Shown: positions 1 to 5,248 of the stretch, in pieces
Numbering within the stretch: the first letter of the stretch is position 1
How the letters are laid out: every line of letters starts with the position of its first letter
Origin: Gammaproteobacteria bacterium
GTDB taxonomy: Bacteria; Pseudomonadota; Gammaproteobacteria; Chromatiales; Chromatiaceae
Length of the DNA: 5,248 nt
Direction: 5' to 3'
Assembly: GCA_013041975.1 (NCBI GenBank)
Contig: JABDQZ010000092.1
Coordinates: forward strand, 1 to 5,248
Translations under genes and position numbers: made by a program
The notes under the pieces: generated by a model
Told to the model about the DNA's origin: nothing
The model's database searches: none
What the model saw: only the letters and a program-made list of their open reading frames with translations

Positions 1-598
1 CAAGTACAGTGAACGTTTCCTCTTCTGACTGGATGCGGTTTACGGCATTCTGAACCTGGTAGTCGAAATCCTGCACGCCAAGACTCATTCGGTTGAAGCC
101 GATTTCACGTAACAGTTTGATGGTTTCGGGATTGGCTTCACGCGGATCGATTTCAATGGAGTATTCGCCCTCGTCATCGTCAAGTAATTTAAAATGTTTA
201 CGAGTCTGTTGCATCAGTTCAACCATTTGTTCATGGCTGATAAAAGTCGGCGTGCCGCCACCCCAGTGAAGTTGTTCGACGGTACGGTCAGCATCAAACA
301 GTTCACTTTGCATCTTCAGTTCGCGATAGATGCGATCCAGATACGGCTGAGCCTTGCTGCGATCCTTGGTGGCAATCTTGTTACAGCCACAGTAGAAACA
401 CACCGTGTCGCAAAACGGGATATGAAAATACAGTGACAGGGCCTGATCGCTATTGTTGCTGTCTTTAGCGGCCTGGTGATAATCGTCCAGGCCAAACTCG
501 TCAGTGAACTGAACGGCAGTCGGATAAGAGGTATAACGCGGGCCTGACTGGTCGTATTTTTTAATCAGGTCGAGATCGAAAACAAGGTTCTGGTTCAT
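1..598 (-). CDS. hemN: Oxygen-independent coproporphyrinogen III oxidase HemN (N-terminal part, cut by window edge)
   Basis: Radical SAM enzyme of cytoplasmic heme synthesis that oxidatively decarboxylates coproporphyrinogen III to protoporphyrinogen IX without oxygen. The visible 199 codons begin MNQNLVFDLDLIKKYDQSGP and keep the HemN hallmark YTSYPTA. The cluster motif CxxxCxxC is at C63, C67 and C70, followed by C72 in CGCNK, as in E. coli HemN shifted by one residue. The SAM-binding WGGGTPTF lies at about 112-119, IEIDPRE at 148-154 and GFNRMSLGVQDF after that. The family is about 455 residues long, so a little over half of the protein lies beyond the left edge. The ATG at 596-598 matches the family N-terminus; no strong Shine-Dalgarno sequence precedes it (TTATAAGCCT). 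It starts 13 bp after the prmB stop on the same strand with no hairpin between them, so the two are probably cotranscribed. The full HemN N-terminus separates it from the shorter HemW-type homologues. Identification is very secure. Confidence 0.97.
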   Translation of the reverse strand, partial: MNQNLVFDLDLIKKYDQSGPRYTSYPTAVQFTDEFGLDDYHQAAKDSNNSDQALSLYFHIPFCDTVCFYCGCNKIATKDRSKAQPYLDRIYRELKMQSELFDADRTVEQLHWGGGTPTFISHEQMVELMQQTRKHFKLLDDDEGEYSIEIDPREANPETIKLLREIGFNRMSLGVQDFDYQVQNAVNRIQSEEETFTVL

Positions 599-611
599 AG
601 GCTTATAATAA

Positions 612-1508
612 TTAGTAGTAGTGCTGGTATTGTTCAAGTTCTTCGCGAGTCATGACAAAGATGCCATCACCGCCCATTTCAAACTCAATCCAGTTAAATT
701 GTACTTCGGGATATTTTTTCATCAGTAATTCTGCACTGGCTCCCACTTCGATAATGATAACACCGTTATCAGTCAAAAAGGATGCTGCCTGGCGCAGGAT
801 TTTACTGACGATATTCATGCCATCTTCACCTGACTCCAGCCCGAGCCTCGGTTCCTGGTGATATTCAGCGGGTAGGGCATTATATTCAGCTGTTGAAACG
901 TAAGGAGGGTTGCTGACAATCAGGTCGAATTGGGTATCTGGAATGTTTTCAAACAGGTCGGAATGAATGGCAGTTACCCGATATTCAAGCCTGTGTTGGC
1001 GGATGTTCTGACGGGCGACTTCCAGCGCTTTTTCCGAAATATCACTGATTGTCATCTGGATATGGGGCAGGTAATAGGCGCTGGCAATGCCGATGCAGCC
1101 ACTGCCGGTACACAGGTCGAGCGCAGTTGAAATTTGTTCAGGTTCAATCCATGGGTAGTATGACCCATCAATCAGTTCGGCAAAGGGGGAACGCGGTACC
1201 AGCACGTTTTCGTTAACGATGAAATCCAGTTCAGCAAAGCGCGCATGTCCGGTGAGATAGGAAAGTGGTTTGCGGGTAGTGATGCGTTGCCGGATAAGAT
1301 TGACTATGGCTTCTTTTTCTTCTGATGTGACATGACAATCCAGTGTGTTTTCCGATATGGAATAATCCAGGGCCAGGCTATGTAGAACCAGGGCAAGAGC
1401 CTCGTCCTGTGTGTTATCGGTTCCATGGCCGGTAAAAATCCCATTACGGTTAAATTCTGACGTACCCCAGCGTATCAGGTCGCGGATTGTTTTAAGTTCA
1501 TCACTCAT
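612..1508 (-). CDS. prmB: Ribosomal protein L3 N5-glutamine methyltransferase PrmB
   Basis: SAM-dependent methyltransferase of the HemK/PrmB family that methylates a glutamine side chain of ribosomal protein L3 (Gln150 in E. coli) during 50S assembly. Numbering from the ATG at 1506-1508 (298 residues; E. coli PrmB has 310): the N-terminal helical substrate domain contains LIRWGTSEF and the PrmB signature GHGTDN (27-32); VLVPRSP is at 102-108; the SAM loop DLCTGSGCIGIA is at 131-142; SDIS at 155-158 is the acidic ribose-binding strand; the catalytic NPPY is at 200-203. GHGTDN and DLCTGSGCIGIA separate it from PrmC, the release-factor enzyme. Start choice: the frame extends 14 codons further to a TTG at 1548-1550, but the ATG gives an N-terminus (MSDELKTIRDLIRW) that aligns with VNELQTIQDMLRW of E. 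coli. Neither start has a strong ribosome-binding site. TTGACC at 1545-1550 may instead belong to a -35 box. prmB is divergent from the kinase and lies just upstream of hemN. Confidence 0.95.
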   Translation of the reverse strand: MSDELKTIRDLIRWGTSEFNRNGIFTGHGTDNTQDEALALVLHSLALDYSISENTLDCHVTSEEKEAIVNLIRQRITTRKPLSYLTGHARFAELDFIVNENVLVPRSPFAELIDGSYYPWIEPEQISTALDLCTGSGCIGIASAYYLPHIQMTISDISEKALEVARQNIRQHRLEYRVTAIHSDLFENIPDTQFDLIVSNPPYVSTAEYNALPAEYHQEPRLGLESGEDGMNIVSKILRQAASFLTDNGVIIIEVGASAELLMKKYPEVQFNWIEFEMGGDGIFVMTREELEQYQHYY

Positions 1509-1521
1509 AGAGCCAATGCTA

Positions 1522-1530
1522 TGCAATAAT
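1522..1530 (+). promoter_or_regulatory. Candidate extended -10 promoter for the sensor kinase
   Basis: TGC followed by AATAAT reads as an extended -10 (TGn plus a hexamer matching TATAAT at 5 of 6 positions), 27 bp before the kinase ATG. No good -35 hexamer lies 16-18 bp upstream, which extended -10 promoters can tolerate. Transcription would start near 1537 and give a leader of about 20 nt containing AGGT (1544-1547), a weak Shine-Dalgarno. The site sits in the 49-bp gap between the divergent prmB and kinase starts. This is a motif match only. Confidence 0.3.
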
Positions 1531-1557
1531 CTGTCGAAATAACAGGTCAATTTCCTG

Positions 1558-3516
1558 ATGGACTCAAAAATGCATTTTCTTTTTACGCTGAAATTTCAGA
1601 TCACACTGGCATTAATGTTTCTGGTGCTGGTGCTGGCTGGATCAATGATTGTCTCCCAACAGTTGTTTGATGAGCTGTACCAGACCGAAAAAGTGCTCCA
1701 GCTTGGCAGTAAATTGCAAAAATCTTCTCATCAGATGTCAATGCAGGCGATGAACTATCAGGCCAATCCCCCCGCTGATGACTCCGGATATAACCGTGAC
1801 CTGAACCTGTATTACAAAGACCTGATGGCACATATTGAAACGTTTGACATGATTGATAATGCTTTCATGGCGAATCGTTTTACCAGTGAAATCACTGGTA
1901 TGGATGACATGATGGAAACCCGGCTCAATCCTGAGACCCGGGCGGTAGTTGAACAGCTACATGGCAAGTGGCTCCAATGGCGCAGACAATTGATGGATAA
2001 GCTTGGAAAAGAGGCTTCCATGCCGCGCCTGGCACTGGCGGCTGAGTATATTGAAACTAATGGAAATGTTCTGACCAGCGCCTCTGATGACCTGATCGGT
2101 CATCTTGAAATGTATGCCTATGACCGTAAAAAGGAACTGGAAGCCTTTAATCGCAATGCCCTGGTTTTCTCGTTGGTGACAGTGGTAGTGATTATTTTCT
2201 GGTTTTATCAGCGTGTGATATTGCCACTGGATAAAACCAGTCAGGGTATGAAAAAAGTTGCGCTGGGCAACTTTGATCAGCAACTGGATACTGCAGGTAA
2301 TGATGAAATCAGTCAGATGAACCAGCAGTTCAATTTACTCAGTGGTCACCTGCATTCATTGTTTCAGTTAATGACCCGTTTGTATGAAGGCAGCAACCTT
2401 GATGATGTGTTGCAGTTTATCTCCGAAGAGTTTTCAAAGTTGTTGCCACTGGACTGGGTTGGTGTGCTGTTTGTTATTGGCGATAACAGGATACAACTGG
2501 AAAAAGGTTATTCTGAATTTGGTGCGGAGTCTTTCGGGTCTATTCGCTTCGAACTGGAAGGGACATTGCTTGAACAATCACTCGTATCCGGCCAGCCCTT
2601 GCATATTGAGGATATTGGGGCACGCGCGCAACAAAGTGACCGATACAAATTTTTGCACATTTTAATCAGTAAAAACTGTCAAGAAGCCATCTTTTTGCCC
2701 CTGGTTGAGACCGGAGGATTGCAGGGTGTACTGGTTTTTGCCTCGGGACAGTCCAGAAACTACACACAGGAACATTTATCGTTGCTGAGAAATCTGTCGC
2801 TGTTGATTACGTTGAGTTTTAAACAGACCGTTAAATTATCCGATTACCAGCATTTTGCCGCTATTGGACGGTTTGCAACTGGCATTGCCCACGAGATTCG
2901 CAGTCCCCTGGCCACCATCAATATGGCACTGGATTATTTCAGGGAAAATGATCTGCCGGAGACACTAAAAAAACGGGCTCAGCTGGCCAGTGCCGAGGCA
3001 GAAAGACTCAAACGCCTGATGGAAGATATTCTGCTTTATGCCAAGCCTGTACAGATCAAAACACGGGTTTGTGATTTACAGGAAATTGTTCAGCACAGTG
3101 TCGAATTGCAGCAGCAGGCAATAAATGCCAAAGATCTGCATTTCGAATTATTATCAACAGCATCTCAGTCGGAAGTTGTTGTTGATCGTGATCGCATCCA
3201 GCAAGTCATTCTTAACTTGATGCAGAATGCAGTTCAGGCATCAGAAAACGGGGGAGTCATAGTGGCCATGCTGACCAAAGACCCTCAATCTGGCTGGATT
3301 AACTTTGAAATATCAAATCGTGGGGAGCAAATAAAGTCAGATGTTCTGGAAAAGGTATTTGAACCCTTTTACACGACCCGTGCACATGGAACCGGTCTGG
3401 GGCTGAATATAGCGAAAAGGATTATTGAAGCTCACGGAGGTGAAATACGGGTATCATCAGATGCAACTGATGGTACCCGTTTTGAAATTGCCCTGCCTCC
3501 GGTCAACCCGGTTTAG
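1558..3516 (+). CDS. Orphan membrane sensor histidine kinase (TM-periplasmic-TM-HAMP-GAF-HisKA-HATPase)
   Basis: Inner-membrane two-component sensor that should autophosphorylate on a histidine and pass the phosphate to an unidentified response regulator. Domains in order over 652 residues: TM1 about 12-33; a periplasmic, mostly helical segment about 34-199, rich in methionine; TM2 about 201-218; HAMP about 218-270, with P223 in the usual place and DEISQMNQQFN (249-259) in the second helix; GAF-like domain about 278-425; HisKA with the H-box FATGIAHEIRSPLATI, phospho-acceptor H445; HATPase_c with N-box ILNLMQNAVQAS (N553, N557), F-box FEPFYTTR (601-608) and G2 box GTGLGL (611-616). The G1 box is atypical: NRGEQI (587-592) where DNGxGI is usual, so the adenine-contacting Asp is Asn. 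A minority of active kinases have Asn there. The H-box resembles NtrB/AtoS-type kinases (HPK4). The first ATG was used; a second in-frame ATG is at 1570. No regulator gene is adjacent: the neighbours are divergent prmB and convergent iscR. The signal is unknown. I do not recognise a named orthologue. Confidence 0.93.
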   Translation: MDSKMHFLFTLKFQITLALMFLVLVLAGSMIVSQQLFDELYQTEKVLQLGSKLQKSSHQMSMQAMNYQANPPADDSGYNRDLNLYYKDLMAHIETFDMIDNAFMANRFTSEITGMDDMMETRLNPETRAVVEQLHGKWLQWRRQLMDKLGKEASMPRLALAAEYIETNGNVLTSASDDLIGHLEMYAYDRKKELEAFNRNALVFSLVTVVVIIFWFYQRVILPLDKTSQGMKKVALGNFDQQLDTAGNDEISQMNQQFNLLSGHLHSLFQLMTRLYEGSNLDDVLQFISEEFSKLLPLDWVGVLFVIGDNRIQLEKGYSEFGAESFGSIRFELEGTLLEQSLVSGQPLHIEDIGARAQQSDRYKFLHILISKNCQEAIFLPLVETGGLQGVLVFASGQSRNYTQEHLSLLRNLSLLITLSFKQTVKLSDYQHFAAIGRFATGIAHEIRSPLATINMALDYFRENDLPETLKKRAQLASAEAERLKRLMEDILLYAKPVQIKTRVCDLQEIVQHSVELQQQAINAKDLHFELLSTASQSEVVVDRDRIQQVILNLMQNAVQASENGGVIVAMLTKDPQSGWINFEISNRGEQIKSDVLEKVFEPFYTTRAHGTGLGLNIAKRIIEAHGGEIRVSSDATDGTRFEIALPPVNPV

Positions 3517-3529
3517 ACCCAACAGGGCT

Positions 3530-3985
3530 TTAGGCCGCCTGGTGATCCAATGTGGTTTTGGTTGGCTTGCAGCGTTTATGGTCATCACGTTTGTCGACAA
3601 GTTCCTGCAAGTTGATTTCAGTGAGAAAATCAAAAATCTGTTTACTCAAATCATCCCAGAGACTATGAGTCAGGCAGCGCTGGCCTGAGTGACAATCCTG
3701 TTTGCCACGACAACGGGTGAATTCAACCCATTCATCAACGGCGCAGATGATATTGGCGATGGAAATTTCTGCAGCAGGTTTACCCAGAAAATAGCCGCCA
3801 CCGGGGCCACGAACACCTTTGACCAATCCCTTGGAGCGTAATGCGGCGAATAATTGTTCCAGGTAGGAGAGGGAAATGCCCTGGTTGTTGGAAATATCTG
3901 CCAGTGTGACCGGGTTGTCAGCTCCGTTCAGTGCCAGGTCAAGCATTGCAGTTACGGCATAACGCCCTTTGGTCGAAAGTCTCAT
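3530..3985 (-). CDS. iscR: Rrf2-family [2Fe-2S] transcriptional regulator IscR
   Basis: DNA-binding regulator that senses Fe-S cluster status: the [2Fe-2S] form represses Fe-S assembly genes through type 1 sites, while type 2 sites are bound with or without cluster. The 151-residue protein (E. coli IscR has 162) begins MRLSTKGRYAVTAMLDLALN, nearly the E. coli sequence. The winged helix includes GISLSYLEQLF (36-46) with S40 and E43, the residue tied to site discrimination in E. coli, and the wing VRGPGGGY (58-65). The cluster ligands align one to one with E. coli: C92, C98, C104 and H107 (RCRGKQDC, CLTH). The tail after about 131 is unlike E. coli and shorter, as is common. The start is firm: GAGG lies 8 nt upstream of the ATG. 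Oddity: no iscS, iscU or iscA follows, because the next gene is the convergent kinase with 13 bp between stops. The gene is therefore either a relocated iscR or a second copy. An array of three probable operators lies upstream. Confidence 0.94.
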   Translation of the reverse strand: MRLSTKGRYAVTAMLDLALNGADNPVTLADISNNQGISLSYLEQLFAALRSKGLVKGVRGPGGGYFLGKPAAEISIANIICAVDEWVEFTRCRGKQDCHSGQRCLTHSLWDDLSKQIFDFLTEINLQELVDKRDDHKRCKPTKTTLDHQAA

Positions 3986-3993
3986 GGTTTAAA

Positions 3994-3997
3994 CCTC
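3994..3997 (-). promoter_or_regulatory. Shine-Dalgarno sequence of iscR
   Basis: On the minus strand, TTGAGG ends 8 nt before the ATG of iscR, with GAGG as the anti-16S match. This is the clearest ribosome-binding site in the window and fixes the iscR start, which the conserved MRLSTKGRYAV N-terminus also supports. Confidence 0.7.
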
Positions 3998-4007
3998 AAA
4001 GTTTGTA

Positions 4008-4037
4008 ATACTATTAAGTTTAACAAAAACCTAGTAA
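4008..4037 (-). promoter_or_regulatory. Candidate iscR promoter overlapped by the proximal operator
   Basis: On the minus strand, TTACTA (4037-4032; 3 of 6 to TTGACA) is followed after 18 bp by TAGTAT (4013-4008; 4 of 6 to TATAAT), placing a start near 4001 and a leader of about 15 nt that carries the GAGG site. The -35 would lie inside the proximal dyad (4030-4046), so a bound regulator would block RNA polymerase. An alternative -10, TAATAG, is at 4016-4011. The hexamers are weak matches and the region is AT-rich, so placement is tentative. Confidence 0.25.
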
Positions 4038-4046
4038 TTTACTAGG
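4030..4046. promoter_or_regulatory. Dyad 1: probable IscR type 1-like operator, proximal to iscR
   Basis: CCTAGTAATTTACTAGG is a perfect inverted repeat: 8-bp arms around T4038. It has the layout of the IscR type 1 core, YYGACT-N5-AGTCRR, with CC and GG at the outer positions and T and A flanking the 5-bp centre, but TAG/CTA replaces GAC/GTC inside the arms. It is the first of three such dyads and lies 44 bp upstream of the iscR ATG. The dyad is seen directly; assignment to IscR is inferred from layout and position. Confidence 0.6.
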
Positions 4047-4053
4047 AATAAAT

Positions 4054-4072
4054 ACCAACTTATTTAGTCGGT
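4054..4072. promoter_or_regulatory. Dyad 2: best match to the IscR type 1 operator
   Basis: ACCAACT-TATTT-AGTCGGT is centred on position 4063, and six of seven arm positions pair. The right arm AGTCGG matches the type 1 half-site AGTCRR exactly. The left arm CCAACT matches YYGACT except for G to A. The centre is 25 bp from those of both flanking dyads. An IscR-type half-site directly upstream of an iscR gene is strong contextual support for autoregulation. Confidence 0.68.
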
Positions 4073-4079
4073 TAAATAA

Positions 4080-4096
4080 CCAAGTAAAATACTAGG
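4080..4096. promoter_or_regulatory. Dyad 3: probable IscR type 1-like operator, distal to iscR
   Basis: CCAAGTAAAATACTAGG, centred on A4088, is 14 of 17 identical to dyad 1. Six of its eight arm positions pair, including the outer CC/GG and the inner AGT/ACT. It is the third member of the regular series (centres 4038, 4063, 4088) and the farthest from iscR. Binding by IscR is inferred from similarity to the other two sites and their shared phasing. Confidence 0.55.
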
Positions 4097-4100
4097 AAAT

Positions 4101-4274
4101 AAGGTTAGCACCAATTTCTCCAAAAAGGCAAATAAAATAATCGCCGGGAACGCTTTTACTCAAGCCTCCAGCCTGTAACTACAGGTCAGCTATTATGGCA
4201 ATGGATTGTTCCGGGCAATGGCTTACGAATCCGGGGCCTGCGAAGGGTAGCCAACATAAATGTGAGGAATAAAA
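4101..4274. other. Intergenic stretch without an assignable gene
   Basis: This is the yqiB-proximal part of the 289-bp gap between iscR and the DUF1249 gene. It is less AT-rich than the operator part. Visible structure: an inverted repeat CCTGTA-AC-TACAGG at 4172-4185; the direct repeat GGCAATGG at 4197-4204 and 4214-4221; and GGATT (4203-4207) facing AATCC further on, which could close a larger stem. A 25-codon plus-strand frame (ATG 4195, stop 4270-4272) fills much of it, preceded by a weak AGGT. I find no T-tract after any hairpin, so no convincing terminator for the DUF1249 gene, and no tRNA. A small RNA, a tiny peptide gene or a plain 3' untranslated region are all possible; none is established. 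Confidence 0.4.
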
Positions 4275-4739
4275 TCAGGCAATCGCTGCTTCAGCGGTTT
4301 CCGGTGAGAAACAGTGTCCCTGGAAGCGACAGTAGCTGAGCCACTTGGAAACAAAGATATTGGCCTTCCATTTGAGAAGTAGGCCGGGGTGTTGGTAGCT
4401 GTTCAATAGCGGTAGTGACTTTTCTTTTAAATCAATAACTTCCAGCTGACTGGAGTCATGGTATACCCTGAGGATGGCGTCCGGGTTAGCCGTGTTTTGC
4501 TGCTCGAAAAAATAGGTTAAATGTATCAGTGAGGTGTAGGGGGACTGTTCGAGAATTTCCAGATGCAGGTCAACGTGCGGCAGGCAACTGGAAATATGTT
4601 TACCGTGCAGATTTTTCAGCTCAGGTGCGATTTTATGCAGTAATGTGTAGTTTTCTTCACATAAGTCCACCAACTGGCCGAGTGTCGGTCTGGCTCGGAG
4701 TGAATTGACCAGTTTCCATGGATAAATGTTGTGTGGCAT
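4275..4739 (-). CDS. yqiB: DUF1249 family protein (YqiB-like), function unknown
   Basis: A 154-residue soluble protein with no signal peptide or membrane segment. It matches the DUF1249 family, represented by E. coli YqiB (140 residues): LVDLCEENYTLLHKIAPEL (about 23-41) near the N-terminus, a middle stretch ending in HLTYFFEQ, then PDAILRVYHDSSQLEV (86-101) with the conserved RxYHD, and a C-terminal helix FVSKWLSYCRFQGH (129-142), the counterpart of FLADWLRYCLAHG in YqiB. The biochemical role of the family is not known to me. In E. coli yqiB sits between nudF and cpdA; here it stands alone between iscR and a divergent lpxL, so context gives no function. The ATG at 4737-4739 is preceded by a weak purine stretch, AAGAGA. 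A good -10 box lies 35-40 bp upstream. Family assignment is confident, but no function should be claimed. Confidence 0.85.
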   Translation of the reverse strand: MPHNIYPWKLVNSLRARPTLGQLVDLCEENYTLLHKIAPELKNLHGKHISSCLPHVDLHLEILEQSPYTSLIHLTYFFEQQNTANPDAILRVYHDSSQLEVIDLKEKSLPLLNSYQHPGLLLKWKANIFVSKWLSYCRFQGHCFSPETAEAAIA

Positions 4740-4773
4740 AGGTCTCTTGTAGTGAATTAGCGTTTAAGAGTCT

Positions 4774-4779
4774 ATTATA
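4774..4779 (-). promoter_or_regulatory. -10 box of the probable DUF1249 gene promoter
   Basis: On the minus strand the hexamer is a perfect TATAAT, in the 92-bp gap between the divergent DUF1249 and lpxL genes. The -35 position, 17 bp upstream, reads GAAAAA, a poor match. Transcription would begin near 4767 and leave a leader of about 28 nt. The same bases read TATTAT on the plus strand and could serve lpxL, but no suitable -35 lies on that side. No clear separate lpxL promoter was found. Confidence 0.4.
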
Positions 4780-4831
4780 GCGAGCTTTGTGATTTCTTTT
4801 TCGTACGTTTGTTCGGGTATATATATTTCCT

Positions 4832-5248
4832 ATGAATGGTGATTTTTCCAAAACCCTGCTTCATCCACGTTATTGGTTGACGTGGCTGGGAATTGGCTTT
4901 TTTTACCTGATTACCCAATTGCCCATGCCTTTATTGGATAAATTCGGCACATTATTGGGGCGGTTTCTCATGATGAAAAACCGAAAACGCTATGCGGTGG
5001 TAAAAACCAACCTGTCCCTGTGTTTTCCGGAAAAGAGTGATGCGGAACTGGAAATAATGGTTGCAAGGCATTTTGAGTATCTGATGCAAAGTATGATGCA
5101 TTACGGTTTAACCTGGTGGGCATCAGAAAAAAAACTGCAAAGCTTATTGCGGCTCGAAGGCTTTGAGAAAATCAGTGAAATTCAGCAACAGGGACATAAC
5201 GTCATCATTTTATTATCACACTGTACGGGACTGGAGTTTGCCGTATCG
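4832..5248 (+). CDS. lpxL: Lipid A biosynthesis lauroyl acyltransferase LpxL/HtrB (N-terminal part, cut by window edge)
   Basis: Inner-membrane acyltransferase that adds a secondary acyl chain (laurate in E. coli) from acyl-ACP to the Kdo2-lipid IVA precursor, a late step of lipid A synthesis on the cytoplasmic face. The 139 visible codons begin MNGDFSKTLLHPRYWLTWLG; the LLHPRYWLTWLGIG stretch (9-22) is identical to E. coli LpxL and favours LpxL over LpxM or LpxP-like paralogues. A membrane anchor spans about 14-32. The family motif NLSLCFPE is at 60-67, GLTWWASE at about 92-99, and the catalytic HX4(D/E) motif is present as H130-CTGL-E135. Family length is about 306 residues, so over half lies beyond the right edge. 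The ATG at 4832 is the only sensible start, although the leader (TATATATATTTCCT) has no visible Shine-Dalgarno. It is divergent from the DUF1249 gene with 92 bp between them. Confidence 0.93.
   Translation, partial: MNGDFSKTLLHPRYWLTWLGIGFFYLITQLPMPLLDKFGTLLGRFLMMKNRKRYAVVKTNLSLCFPEKSDAELEIMVARHFEYLMQSMMHYGLTWWASEKKLQSLLRLEGFEKISEIQQQGHNVIILLSHCTGLEFAVS

Noticed and set aside
2384..2665. A 93-codon plus-strand frame inside the sensor kinase.
   Set aside because: It is out of frame within the GAF region of a clearly coding gene, and its translation resembles no family I know; the same applies to the other frames overlapping prmB, the kinase and iscR.
3517..3529. CCC-AACA-GGG between the convergent stops as a shared terminator.
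   Set aside because: The stem has only 3 bp and there is no T-tract of useful length on either strand.
3530..3985. Assignment of the Rrf2 protein to NsrR, RirA or CymR instead of IscR.
   Set aside because: The N-terminus and the exact C92/C98/C104/H107 pattern with CLTH match IscR much better.
4172..4185. CCTGTA-AC-TACAGG hairpin as terminator of the DUF1249 gene.
   Set aside because: No run of T follows it on the minus strand; the sequence after it is GCTGGAGGCTTG.
4120..4204. Weak resemblance on the plus strand to a class I cyclic di-GMP riboswitch (GGCAAA, then GGGAACGC, AAGCCTCCAGCCT and a GGTCAGC segment).
   Set aside because: The GNRA tetraloop arm and the CCGGGTTACC-type hairpin are missing, the spacing has an insertion, and no substantial plus-strand gene lies directly downstream. 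A covariance-model search (Rfam GEMM) would settle it; a significant hit would reopen it.
4657..4851. A 64-codon minus-strand frame overlapping the start of the DUF1249 gene and the lpxL leader.
   Set aside because: It covers the divergent promoter region, overlaps two well-supported genes, and has no recognisable motif.

Overview
The window looks like a stretch of gammaproteobacterial chromosome with GC slightly under one half (judged by eye, not computed). PrmB, IscR, a YqiB/DUF1249 protein and an LpxL that starts almost like the Escherichia coli protein all point to that class. The genus cannot be fixed from the sequence. I see no insertion sequence, tRNA, rRNA, CRISPR array or phage gene.

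Layout from left to right. Positions 1-598 (minus) hold the N-terminal 199 codons of hemN, an oxygen-independent coproporphyrinogen III oxidase, cut by the left edge. Positions 612-1508 (minus) hold prmB, the ribosomal protein L3 glutamine methyltransferase, 13 bp upstream of hemN and probably cotranscribed with it. Divergent from prmB, 1558-3516 (plus) encodes a 652-residue membrane sensor histidine kinase (TM, periplasmic domain, TM, HAMP, GAF, HisKA, HATPase) with no response regulator beside it. It converges, with 13 bp between stop codons, on a minus-strand iscR (3530-3985) that keeps all three cluster cysteines and the histidine. Upstream of iscR lie about 290 bp without a clear gene. 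The iscR-proximal part carries three dyads whose centres are exactly 25 bp apart and share the spacing of IscR type 1 operators. Then come a DUF1249/YqiB-family gene (4275-4739, minus) and, divergent from it, the first 139 codons of lpxL, a lipid A lauroyltransferase (4832-5248, plus), cut by the right edge.

How it fits together. Most genes are housekeeping: heme synthesis, ribosome modification and lipid A acylation. The regulatory interest is in the middle. IscR is separated from the iscS-iscU-iscA genes that normally follow it, because the next gene downstream is the convergent kinase. Its own upstream region has an unusually regular triple operator, which suggests strong, possibly cooperative, autoregulation. 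The kinase is orphaned, has a methionine-rich sensor domain and an atypical ATP-binding G1 box, and its partner must lie elsewhere. I found no convincing multi-gene novel system; the operator array is the most distinctive signal.
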